DNA of 64,000 bases from Pollenia angustigena. Taxonomy: Eukaryota > Arthropoda > Insecta > Diptera > Polleniidae. Position numbers and translations under genes: made by a program. A model generated the notes under the pieces. That model had not been told where the DNA came from and searched no databases. It worked only from the letters and a program-made list of their open reading frames with translations. Location: assembly GCA_930367215.1 (NCBI GenBank), contig OV884059.1, forward strand, positions 13,664,945-13,728,944, in the 5' to 3' direction. This document shows, piece after piece, positions 47,881-58,351 of this stretch; positions within the stretch are counted from its first letter, which is position 1; the number at the start of each line of letters is the position of its first letter.

Positions 47881-49798
47881 TTTTGCTTTTATCACTCTAT
47901 TGTATTATCTCGGTTTAAATTGTCATCCTTAACATGTTGTTGCTGGTGTTCCCATTAAAAGTCTACTGCCACAGTCTCTTGCTTATTTAGTATTTCCTCC
48001 TTCTGAACATTTTCTCTCCATTTAAAAAAAAATCTATAACTTGTGCTTTACTAACCATGAACTTTTTTCTACGTTCAAATTATATTGAAATTCCAATGAT
48101 TTTCTTTTGGTATTCTGTTTTTAAGCTGCGTTTGTTTTGTAAAATCTCTTAATACCGCTAATGCACAATGGGATTATAAATCTTTAAATTCTAAACATTA
48201 AATTTGGTTTAAAAAAATAAAGTAACTTTACGTTTTATTTTGGTCTAAAATTATTTTTAAACAATTTGTCAATTAATTTGGAAAAATAACAAGTTCGAAT
48301 ATTCAAAATTACATAAAAAAGGTTTTAAAATAATTAAATTTTACGAAAATTTCGCTTAATTATAATTGTTAAAACTTATTTTTAGTCATTTGTTATAGTT
48401 TTCATAATGTTCGAAAATTTCGAAATTGTCTTATATGATTAAAAATTTTATTCCGAAAGTGAGTTAAATGTTTAAAGATTAATATAAAATTTTTATTCTA
48501 AAAGTAAGTTTTACAAGTTTAATGTTTTTTAATTTTTATCAAATTCGAAATTTTTTTTTAACATTTAAAATATCAGAAACAAATTTATAATAAATTTTTC
48601 AATATTCCTAATATATTCGAAGTTTTTCAAAATGTTAAAAAAAAGTTTTACTTAAGGATATTTTATTCAATTATAATTATGTATTTAACTTTTAATCCTT
48701 TTGAATAATTTTTGTCATGTTCGAAAATTTTAAAATTAATTTCGAATTTGTATTATGCAAAAAATAAATTTTTTTTTGAGAAATTAACAAATGAACATTT
48801 GTGTTGAATATGCATTTAAAATTCTTTTATGCAACTTTTGATCAAACTCAAAAGTTTACAATTAATTTCAATTCGAAATTTCTTAATAAGTTACCCCTTT
48901 TTTCAATCTTTTTTATAAAAACCTAACAATGCTAACAAATATTTGTCAATTATTTCAAAATCATTCTTATTTCCTTTTTTTATTTTTCTTTTTTCATTGT
49001 GCGCAACTGGCCACTAAAGAAGATTCCAAAAAAAAAATAATTTTTTACAAGCATTGATTTGGAAAATTGCAAGGAAATAAACAAAGTACATATTACAACA
49101 ACAAAAAGAAAAATATATATAAAAGATTTTTTTTCCAACATTTCTTTAATTTAAATAAAGCACAATTCTGATGAATACAATTTTATACAAATTTTCTGCA
49201 TTTATAATGAAAATGAATTAAAGTTTAATGCAAACAATATATTTTTTAAATAGCAAGAATAATATAAATCTGAATGTTCGAAAAGTATTCGAAAAAAACC
49301 AAAGAATTAACTAAACAATTTTAAGAAGCTTTTTAAATAAAGTTATAATGTAGACTTTAAAAATATAAAAGAAAGAAATGTTTAAAAGTAAAAATTTATT
49401 AAAATTTGATGAAATATTTGCTGTTTTTTCGCTTGAAATTTAATTTTTAATTATGTATTTTAAGACATGTTCGAAAATTTCGAAATTCCTTAAATTTGTA
49501 TATTTTTTTTTTACAAAAATTAGCAGAATTATTGTTAAAAATGATTTTTAGTTATTTTAAATATATTAAGATGCCTTGAAATTAAGTTCGAAAAATTCGA
49601 AATTATTTAAAGTTTATAGAATAATGTGTTTTTGAGCTAGGTGTTGCTGCGATTGCTTTTACAAACGCCTTTATAATTATTTTACATATGTTCGAATATA
49701 GACTAGCAAACTTCGAAATTTTTTATTACTTAACAATCTTAGAGATTATTTCATTTTTACGTTTTATGTTGAGAATATTTTTTAACTTGATATTTATT
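47881..49798 (+). repeat. Diffuse TTCGAAA-rich repeat field
   Basis: GTTCGAAAATTTCGAAATT-type words recur at about 48,296, 48,412, 48,545, 48,618, 48,720, 48,873, 49,277, 49,469, 49,586 and 49,691, separated mostly by 75-200 bases of AT-rich DNA. Similar words occur at 44,340-45,780 and 51,270-51,610. It looks like one diverged satellite or an old element family; no gene seen. Confidence 0.5.
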
Positions 49799-50047
49799 TA
49801 CAGTAGTATTCCTGTTTAACGAACCTTCGATTCTGCGAACACACAAATTTGCTCCAACTTATATAGCGAACAAAAAATATTTTTTTGTGCTCAATTTAGC
49901 GAACAAATAGGATTCAAAATTTTAGTTTAAAAAAGCATAATGTGAAGTAATTTCTAACTAAAAACAAAGTGGGTAGCAAAAAGGACCGCTATTTTAGATT
50001 TTGTTAATGTAGCATTTTTGTTTGATTATGTTTCAATCATCAGTAAA

Positions 50048-50150
50048 ATGAGTACAAGAAAGAGGCTTTTTTGTAAAAGAAAAACTAGAAATTGTGGATG
50101 GTTACCAAAATGGATTGCGAGTTGTTTATTTGTGCAAAAAGTAACAAGAA
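50048..50150 (+). pseudogene. pogo-like transposase N-terminal HTH remnant
   Basis: After ATG (50,048) the frame reads MSTRKRLF, then in a shifted frame VKEKLEIVDGYQNGLRVVYL. K-x-x-L-E-I-[IV]-x-x-x-x-x-G is the signature of the CENP-B/pipsqueak-type N-terminal helix-turn-helix of pogo, Tigger and Jerky proteins. The rest of the DNA-binding domain and the DDE domain are not readable, so the element is non-autonomous. Confidence 0.65.
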
Positions 50151-50457
50151 CTACAAACTTTTGACATAAAAATAGGAAAGCCATGAATGAAACAAGGTGA
50201 ATTTCCAAGAATGAAGAAACAATTTTTTTCTTGGTTTTTACGACAACGACATTCATACGTGCATTGTTATAAAAAAAAAAAAAACACAAACATTACTGGA
50301 CAATTTTTTATGTAAAATTTTCAAGGAAATTGAAAATGAATTAGAACCTATTTTTCATTAAAATTATTTAAGGTTTTACGCTACCAGAGTAATGAATTGT
50401 ACAGATCTCAAAACGTACTTCAAAATAAACCACAAATAAAACAGTTCTAGTTGAGAA

Positions 50458-51138
50458 GTATAGATTCAAAGACTGCAAAGTCCACTTTTTTCACAAACGT
50501 AACTGATAATACCTCTTAGTTGTATTTATTGAATGCTTCCAATTAGTGAATATTACATTACCAGAAACCCTTTATCCCATAAAAAAGTATGTTCAAAAAT
50601 TAAGAATTGAAGTTTAATTTTTGATCACAGTTTGTTAAGCTCTTTTTCTCTCAACTATTTTCGAAAATGCAGGCTATTTTTTTCCTTTTTGCAAAACAAA
50701 ACTAAAAACAAATTAAAAATATAAAAAAATTTTTTTATATGAAGCAGTTTGTTTTATTGTTCATTTTATAACTTTGTCTTTAGTCGTAATTATGGAGCTA
50801 AGTTGTTATGAAGTTCCTCCAAATCAATCAAGAAAAAACTAAGCCATTGTTAAGTTTAAGAATTTTATAACTACTGATTTTTTTAAGTATTTGCCCATGC
50901 TAAAAAAGCAGCAATTTCCATTTGATTAGATCAAACACAGCAATGTCCAATTTTATTATTATAATTGCCAGCAAACCGCTATATCGATTTGGTTGAAACT
51001 TGCGTCATATCTCCATCATATTCTTATTTACTGAATAGCAGATATACAATACATAAATATGAATATACTTTGAGCTAGAGGTTTTTACTATTTATTACGA
51101 AAACTATAAATGTGGACTTTGCAGTCTTTGAATCTATA
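50458..51138. mobile_element. Element nested in the pogo-like transposon
   Basis: GTATAGATTCAAAGACTGCA at the left and its complement ending at 51,138 form arms of about 28 bp (continuing AAGTCCAC). 681 bp, no coding capacity, target duplication unclear. Confidence 0.75.
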
Positions 51139-51278
51139 CCCCTCAGTTATTTATGTATTCATAACATGGGTACTAGACTGAGTATGGCATATAACGAACT
51201 TTTCCGTTTAACGAACAGGCCTGACAAAGTACTGGTACGTTAAACCGGAAAACTACTGTATAAGTAATAATTTCGAAA

Positions 51279-51730
51279 TGTCCTAAAAATTTTAATTTAA
51301 AGAACATTTTGCATAATTTCGGTAACACAATGCCTATATGGTACGGCCCTATGCTCCTTGTAGGAGTTAAAAGGAACAAATATATACATAAATATATACA
51401 TATATATAATGCCTATATGGTAACTTTTAAAAATTTTAATCATGTTCGAAATAAAAGGGTGGAAAAGTAAATTTTTAGTTAAAATTTTTCAATTTCCATG
51501 TTAAAAGAAAGTTTTAAAATTTTTTTTACTTCCTGTTTTACAATTTCAAACAGTTATTTTTTTTTTAAATTATGATCGTAAACTTTGATTTTGAGTTCGA
51601 AAAGTTTTGAAATAAAAATTAAATATGTATTTTAATTTATATTTGTTTTTTTAATCTTGACTTTTTTCTTAAATTTTGTTTTGTTTTTTTATAAAAATTA
51701 GTTTAAAATATTTTTCAAATAAAACTTTAT
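51279..51730. other. Unassigned AT-rich sequence
   Basis: TTCGAAA words continue, and ATGCCTATATGGTA is repeated at about 51,330 and 51,410. No gene seen. Confidence 0.3.
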
Positions 51731-51734
51731 TAAT

Positions 51735-51764
51735 TATTTTTTATTCTTTTTTTTTCAGGTGAGT
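51735..51764 (+). promoter_or_regulatory. Candidate recursive (ratcheting) splice site
   Basis: A ~20-base pyrimidine tract (TTTTTTATTCTTTTTTTTTC) leads into CAG at 51,756-51,758, followed at once by GTGAGT (51,759-51,764). A strong 3' splice site fused to a strong 5' splice site with no exon between is the consensus of recursive splice sites in long Drosophila introns, where the intron is removed in steps and the site leaves no trace in mRNA. Reading the host gene as plus-strand is inference. I saw no other CAG followed by GTRAGT with a good pyrimidine tract in the window. Confidence 0.5.
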
Positions 51765-52025
51765 GACTATAAAAATAAAAAATAATATACATACCAGAGA
51801 ACAGCTTTATACGATTGAAAAAATCGCATTTAATCAAGAACAACAAATACACTCGCTTGCGGTCATACAATCAAACTTGCGCAACGCAAATATTCGCTGC
51901 TGGTTTGCAGTCATTCAAATAATGCACATCGTGCTTTGTTATTTATACAATCGTTAGCTTCGTTTTTTAATAAAGTTGTTTGTGTGTTCGGTGCGACAAT
52001 GATGGTTTTGGTAAAGAAAAAAAAA

Positions 52026-52716
52026 CAGGGACCGAAAATAACAGTTATATTGGAATTTTAAAACAAAAAAAGCATGTAGAATTAAATGTCGAAAAACTCA
52101 TTCAAGTATACCATAATGTTCCTCATGCACTTGTCAATGATAAAATATATTGATTTTTATAATTTTGATTTTTATATTTTAGATCAAACTTAACAGTTAT
52201 TTTTTGATTTTTATTTTTTTGAACAAAAATAATTGTCATTTTTTGATTTTTATTTTTTCGATCAAAAATAACAGTTATTTTTTGATTTTTATTTTTTTGA
52301 ACAAAAATAACAGTTATTTTTTGATTTTTATTTTTTCGAGCAAAAATAAAAGTTATTTTCTAAATAAATGTACGTGATTTAATAATTTAGTTGACTTTAA
52401 ATTTTTATTATAGTGTGTAATTATCATTGGAATTCCTTATGCACATTAAAATAATTATTAAAGTCATCTAAATTATTAAAACACGTAAATTTATTTCGAG
52501 AATAACTTTTAATTTGCTCGAAAAAATAAAAATCAAAATCAAAAAATAACTGTTATTTTTGATCGAAAAAATAAAAATAAAAAAATAACAGTTATTTTTG
52601 TTCAAAAAAATAAAAATAAAAAAATAACTGTTATTTTTGCTCAAAAAAATAAAAATCAAAAAATAACAGTTATCATCTGACTTTTATGAAAAAAGGCATA
52701 ACTGTTACGGTCCCTG
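52026..52716. mobile_element. hAT-like element with 39-bp tandem repeats in both arms
   Basis: Ends CAGGGACCGAAAATAACAGT and, reverse complemented, CAGGGACCGTAACAGTTAT. Runs of nine A flank both sides, compatible with an 8-bp duplication. The left arm (52,190-52,345) has about four head-to-tail units of ~39 bp containing AACAGTTATTTTTTGATTTT; the right arm (52,500-52,675) has four in inverted orientation. The centre is AT-rich and noncoding. Confidence 0.8.
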
Positions 52717-52725
52717 AAAAAAAAA

Positions 52726-55306
52726 TACAAACAAAAAAGCCAGAAATGAAGCAACCCAGTGGTATGGCGTACTAGCTCTGAACGTGTATATTCGCTAGCT
52801 CATTAAAAACTACCGTTAGTCCCACTACAATCTACCTCACATGCTTTTGAGTGGCGAATTTAACAAGGGGATGTCCTACGAGGTGGCGATGGATAATCCC
52901 TCTCTGCATAATCAGTACCTACCATAGGGGTTAGCTACTTATATCTTCAAAGCGTGCTAGCAAAAAGCAAGCGATTTTGTTGTTGCTTTAATAACGGGAT
53001 CTATTTCGGATACACATTTTTTTGTGTTGTCGTTGAAAAAAAACTGTTTTCTGCATTACTTAGAGCTATAGATATGGGTGTCTAGGGAAAGATTTAGGTA
53101 TGATTTGAATGCCACATCAGTAGACCCTGGTACAAATTGTGTGAAAGTGCTAACTATTTCGCCTGTCATTGGTGGCGATTGCTACTTTGTATACCACTGG
53201 GAATTATTACTCATGTATTCATTCAGCATTAACTATGTAGAACAAGAAAAAAAAATTTAAATGAAACTAAACGCACATATGTAGATACATACATACAAAC
53301 AATTTCCATAGAAACAGACTATTTTTGATCTTAAAAAGTACAGTAGTTCTATATGTAGGTACTATGTATTCTTGTTATTGTTGTTTTTATTGTTGCTAAT
53401 TTTAACAAAGCATGAGAGTAGGTTATTGTTGTTATTGTTGTTAATGTTAACAAAGCGTCGAGTCGAGTCGAACAATGACTACTTGAATGCAAAAGTATAC
53501 GTATGTGTTCTTTTGAATTTACACAGTTGTGTTATATTGCGTGAGCAACAAAAATGCAAATAAAGCACTTTCAATAAAAACGAATAAATGCAAAAATCAA
53601 ATGTGTACGAAACGATGTAAAAATTACCAACGTTGAATGTAAATTTTAGCGTATGAATAAATCAAGAAAAATTGTGATTTTGCAGTTCTCTGATACATAC
53701 TAAAAAATTAAACAAGTAAGTTTTTTTTTTTTTTTTTTGTATATGCCCTTTCAAAAAGACCTTCAATAGAGAGCACTGAACTAAAACAATTTGACCGAAA
53801 TTGATTTTTTTTACTTTCTTTTTTTTTATTGGTTTAATGGTCCATTAATTTTTATATTTTGAACTTCAAACTTTGTCTTTTAAAGGAAACTGTTGACGTT
53901 ATTTCCTCAATAAATTTTCTTAATTTCAAACTTTGATATTGATTTTTTTTTGTTCTACAGCAATAATGAAATTTTTTTCTCGTTGTCCGAAGTTTATGTA
54001 GTTAAAAGATGAAAAAAATGTTAAATATTTTTTATTAAACTTTGTCAGGATGTTGACTTAAGTACTTAAAGTAAATTTGTTGACAGAATGAAAGTAGAAA
54101 CTTAAAACAAAATGGTTTGAAATCAATTATCTACTTTTAAAAGGTAAACTTAAAGATAACTTCCTAAAAGTAGGCTTCAATTTTTATTTTGTTTAGATGT
54201 CACCTGTATTGTTTTAGTTAATTTTTTAAGACGACTAGATTATTTTAGCCCCTTAAATTATGTTGAATTGTCTTATGGGTTTTAGAATGGTGCAAATGGC
54301 TTTCTTTTATTTTGGAAGAATATATCTTACTAATGCTTAGGATACTAAGAAACAGTGAAGAGATCACCGGTGGCTACTGACTGCCGTGGCAGCAGATAGG
54401 TAGGACCTATGGAGCGTCTGGCCTCAAAAAACCAAGAAGACTTCAAGAGTACCATCATTTTGAATTCTTGTTGGATCCCCGGTATGACTGCACTTAATTA
54501 TGCCACGGAGGATAAAACACCAAAAAGTGACAAAAAGAGCACTGGTTGTGTGTTACTTTAATCTCTTACAAAAAACGACTTGAGCGATTACGACAACGAC
54601 AACTGAAATATGGCTGATTATCCTAAAGTGAATCCCTATACCCCCGTGGATGATTGCAAAAGTACAGTAAGGGAAGTGCTTTTTACAATCTTCAACTAAT
54701 AAGAGTAGTAAACAAATCAAAATGTAACAAAAAAAAAAAAAAAAAAATGCCAAGCCACATCCACCACCTTCCACTCTACTAGGTTCTTTTCACATGCATA
54801 TCATCTTTACCTTATTATAAATGCGTATGTGTGCTTTATACAACTGAAGTCCTAAATTCAAACATAATAAATTTACATTTTATAAACGTAAAATTACCTC
54901 TTTCTATCATAAATTAAAGTTTAATTAGCAAGTTTATATGTACTTTAAATTTTTTGCCTTAAGGTATGCAATTAATGTGTATTTTAAAAATGATTTTATT
55001 CCGATTAAATTTGTAAATATTTAGTACAAAGGAAGTAAATAAATAAGTAACTCTTTTTAAAGATTTTGTTAATAAATTTAAATTATTTACGTATTTAAAA
55101 GAAATGTAAAACTAATTTAAAAAGTTAACTGACTTTTGCAAATAAAAGGCATACTTTTAGGCTGGTTTAAAGGTTTAAGAGAAATTTTGAGCAATTCTTT
55201 AGCATTCTTTTAAAAAAGATTCTTTAAAACAAGATAATAAATAAGATACAAATCGAAATCATATGAAAGAAATGCAACAAAGATTCTGAATTAAGTTGGA
55301 AATTAA
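52726..55306. other. Unassigned sequence with a GC-richer patch
   Basis: 52,740-52,980 is less AT-rich and unique in the window; no frame or RNA is recognised. 53,370-53,475 holds two copies of a TTATTGTTGTT..GTTAACAAAGC block. A T-run lies at about 53,719-53,738. 54,350-54,520 is a second GC-richer patch of unknown nature. Confidence 0.35.
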
Positions 55307-55480
55307 GGCCCCTTATACTGTTCACAACTAAGTTGAGTTGTAATTAAGACAACTGGTTGTGATCAGTTGTAATTTTTGTTATGTTTATGTTCTCCGCAAT
55401 ATAGCAAAGTTGTAAACAATAATGCAAAAATTAAGAAATTGCGACTCAACTGAGTTGAGTTGTGAACCGTAATAGGGGCC
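55307..55480. mobile_element. MITE with GGCCCCTTATACTGTTCACA ends
   Basis: GGCCCCTTATACTGTTCACA and, reverse complemented, GGCCCCTATTACGGTTCACA, then AACTCAACT-type words in both arms. 174 bp. TAA on the left but AAG on the right, so the target duplication is uncertain. Confidence 0.7.
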
Positions 55481-56257
55481 AAGTGCATACTTTAAGGGTG
55501 TGTTATAGTTTCTAGATATAAAGATAGCATATTTTAAACGGTTTTTAATAATTCAATATATTGTTCAAAACGAAACTCATTAAAAAAAATAAAATCTCAA
55601 TGAGGTCACTCGGAATCCAAGTGACTTCGAATCACCTAAAAGTTTTGAACACCTTCTTCTTTTAAAAATATGTTTTGAAATATTAGAACTTAAACTAAAC
55701 TAGTAAACCAAGTATAATCTAAAAAAAAATTCTTGAAATTAATTTATAAACAATAATCATCTTGATATTTTTTCGGTCTACTAATTAAATTAAAGTTTTT
55801 TTTTTTTTGTTTTCTCCTAAAAGTATGCTTCCAATTGTTGCTGATAAACAATTAACAGCAAAAGTTTTGTTTCTTATGAATTCCAACTGAATATTCTTGT
55901 TACTGAATTGTAATTTTTTGTGGGCTTTATTCTTAAAGTAGGCCACAGAAAATTTTAGGCTTGAAAGTTTTTATTTAATACAAATTTTTAACAATTAATA
56001 CATAATTTTTTCAACAATTTCAATTAGAATTTTAAAAGATAAGAAATAAAAATTATTGCTTAGTTATTTCTTCTTTAAAGTGTTGCTGATTAACAAAAGG
56101 CAGTAAAAGTTTTTGTATAAACTTAAGTTTAACTTAATTGTTTACAGAATTGTGGCTTTTAAAAGCTTTTTTCCCTTAAACTTGCCCACAAAGTGTCTAG
56201 AAAAAGGCACAATTCTAATTGTTCCTTTGTAAAGGTATACTTTAAAATTTAAATTTA

Positions 56258-57420
56258 TTTTTTTTTTTTTTTTACTGTTAGGACCAGCACTCAGGGGATG
56301 ACCCCTACTAATGCATTGCATTGTGTTGGAACTAGGAAAATAGGTTGTGGGAAGGAGGATAGAGGGAGTAGTGTTTGTGAACATTCGATTTGAACTTAAT
56401 CATGTTGTAAGTAAGAGGGAAGACTTCTGCAGGAAGGTTATTCCACATACGAACTGTGCGGGAAAAAAACGAATTCTCTCTGTAATGCGTTGTACGATTC
56501 ACCTGCCAATCGACCACATAAGGATGGGCTCTTGAGGAAAAACGTGTATTACGAACAAACGTACGGGTTTCGGGAACCAGATCCCTAATTTCGTCAGAAC
56601 ACATCCCATTGTAGTAACGATAAAAAAGACAAATACAACCCACATTGCGACAGTGCTCAAGGGAGTCAATAGAATTGGATATCCTACTGTCACCAATGAG
56701 AACCTTCGCCCTCTCCTGCACGCGGTCGAGAAGCTCCAAAATAGACTTTGAAGCACCGGCCCACACATGAGAGTTGTATTCCATACGCGGTCGGATATAG
56801 GTGGTATAAATAGCAAGGAGATCAGATGGAGTGAAGTATATCTTACACCGTCTTAGAAAACCGAGGCACTTGAATGCTTCTTTCGACACCTTGAATATAT
56901 GTTCTGTCCATCGGACATCACATTGTATCCTAATGCCCAGAACATCAAGATATTCTGATTCCTCAATAATTATACCTCCCATATATACAGATGAGGCACC
57001 TTGATTTGTCGCGCGTTTATGCGTCAGTACGCAACATTGGGTTTTTCGGGCATTAAAATCGACCCTATTCGCACGACCCCATTCCGAGGTTATGTCAAGG
57101 TCTCGGTCAAGCGTATCATTCATATTCTGCCTCATAGCAGCGACATCGGATACGCTTGGTCTGCATTCGAATGAGAACGAGTGGCAAAGGTTGCTGTCAT
57201 CTGCAAAAGAGTAGATAGGGTTGGAAGTTTGACAAAGGAGGTCGTTTAGAAAGATAAGAAATAGAGTAGGAGAAAGAACGGAGCCTTGCGGCACCCCTGA
57301 ATGAATCTTGAACTCGTTTGACGAAACCCCATCTATAACAACTCGTATAGTGCGATCTCTGAGAAAACAACAATTGTAAGTGTTAATGTGGATAACCAAA
57401 TTGTTCAGTTTTTTAGCAGT
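56258..57420 (-). mobile_element. 5'-truncated CR1-like LINE with poly-A tail
   Basis: Minus-strand element: the RT C-terminal half, a short 3' UTR (56,331-56,274) and a poly-A tail of about 16 (T-run at 56,258-56,273). The 5' end lies inside the RT domain, as expected from incomplete reverse transcription. A target duplication could not be fixed because flanks are AT-rich. Confidence 0.85.
56332..57399 (-). CDS. CR1/jockey-type reverse transcriptase, C-terminal half
   Basis: 355 codons open without a stop. FLRDRTIRVVIDG (residues ~12-24) and HSGVPQGSVLSPTLFLIFLN (~33-52) are RT fingers/palm motifs; SFADDSNL (~64-71) is the catalytic box, FADD instead of the usual YADD but keeping both Asp. 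Then WGRANRVDFNARKTQ, VLGIRIQCDVRWTEHI (thumb), RPRMEYNSHVWAGA, LLDRVQERAKVLI, SLFYRYY-like CLFYRYYNGMCS and the end block VRMWNNLPAEVF. This order is typical of CR1-related elements of invertebrates. The first residues are fused to unrelated upstream DNA (stop at 57,421), so no start is assigned with confidence. A frame open for over 1 kb implies recent insertion; without endonuclease and fingers it is not autonomous. Confidence 0.85.
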   Translation of the reverse strand: MVIHINTYNCCFLRDRTIRVVIDGVSSNEFKIHSGVPQGSVLSPTLFLIFLNDLLCQTSNPIYSFADDSNLCHSFSFECRPSVSDVAAMRQNMNDTLDRDLDITSEWGRANRVDFNARKTQCCVLTHKRATNQGASSVYMGGIIIEESEYLDVLGIRIQCDVRWTEHIFKVSKEAFKCLGFLRRCKIYFTPSDLLAIYTTYIRPRMEYNSHVWAGASKSILELLDRVQERAKVLIGDSRISNSIDSLEHCRNVGCICLFYRYYNGMCSDEIRDLVPETRTFVRNTRFSSRAHPYVVDWQVNRTTHYRENSFFSRTVRMWNNLPAEVFPLTYNMIKFKSNVHKHYSLYPPSHNLFS

Positions 57421-57538
57421 TTAATTTCTTTCAATATTTCGTACTAAAAATGCCCTAAAGTAGGCTTTATTATTAATAGTTTTGATTATACAAGCTCAAT
57501 TAAAGACTTCTATAGAAAAAATGTAAACAAAGTTCTAA

Positions 57539-57707
57539 GGCCCGTTTTCACAACTTACCGATAGCTAAAAGTAGACTTTAACCGGCCTTATAAAAAGTGT
57601 TCCTTTATTAAAACTTTACTTTAACCTAAAGTGAGCGATAACCTGGTAGGTTAATGTAAACTAATGGAACACTTTTTATACGGCCGATAAAATCCTACCT
57701 TTAGCTA
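57539..57707 (+). mobile_element. Right-truncated MITE, GGCCCGTTTTCACAACTTA family
   Basis: Left arm and centre match the 6.6-kb copy (GGCCCGTTTTCACAACTTAC, GCTAAAAGTAGACTTTAACC); the sequence stops within the right arm at CTTTAGCTA. Confidence 0.75.
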
Positions 57708-57785
57708 CATAAAAGTTTGCTTTGATTAATTATTGTTAAAAATTAAGGAAAAAACTTAAAGTTCCCTTTAGTTAACATACATTAA

Positions 57786-58348
57786 GGCCCGTTTTCACGA
57801 CTTAACGATAGCTAAATGTAGGAATTTATCGAACAGATAATGAGTTTTTAATTATCACAAGTTCCCTTTAATCTAAAAGTGAAGAATAAGGTAAAGAGAG
57901 GAACGTTCTACCTTTAACTTTTGTCGTAAGGTTTAGATTTGAGATTGCCATATTATATTCACATATTTTTTATATATGGCAACTCCAAGTATACGTATAT
58001 TTTGTAAATTAATAACAAACTCGTATTTTGAAAAATAAAATTTACAAAATGTTAAATTCACGTGTACGCGATATTTTATTAATATTTGCCATTATTAAAA
58101 CATATTTGTGCACACAAAAATTTAAAATGAGAAAAGTAAAAGAAAGTACGTAGTTGCCAGTTCGTATTTTTATTTTGGCAAAAATAATCGGTATTTACTT
58201 TAGTGTTGCCACATTTTTAAAAATGTTAAGTTTATTTTATACAGAAGTTGTGAAAACGAAAAATAGTTGAAGGTAACTTTATTCCTCACTAGTGCTAAAG
58301 GTACCATTAACTATTTCGATCTTTATAGGTCAGTCGTGAAAACGGGCC
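57786..58348. mobile_element. 563-bp relative of the GGCCCGTTTTCAC MITE family
   Basis: TAA on both sides (57,783-57,785; 58,349-58,351). Ends GGCCCGTTTTCACGACTTAA and, reverse complemented, GGCCCGTTTTCACGACTGAC. The interior is unlike the short family members and noncoding. Confidence 0.75.
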
Positions 58349-58351
58349 TAA

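Larger units (their letters stand above)
49801..51258 (+). mobile_element. pogo/Tigger-like transposon, decayed
   Basis: TA duplications (49,799-49,800; 51,259-51,260). Ends CAGTAGTATTCCTGTTTAAC and, reverse complemented, CAGTAGTTTTCCGGTTTAAC, with GTTTAACGAAC words in both. CAGT ends and TA targets fit pogo/Tigger. A remnant of the transposase N-terminus lies in the left part, and a ~680-bp element is nested in the right part. Confidence 0.85.

Noticed and set aside
51763..51957. 64-codon frame right after the splice-like junction as an exon
   Set aside because: It begins by chance with the GTG of the donor motif and has no recognised domain; the GTGAGT argues against an exon there.
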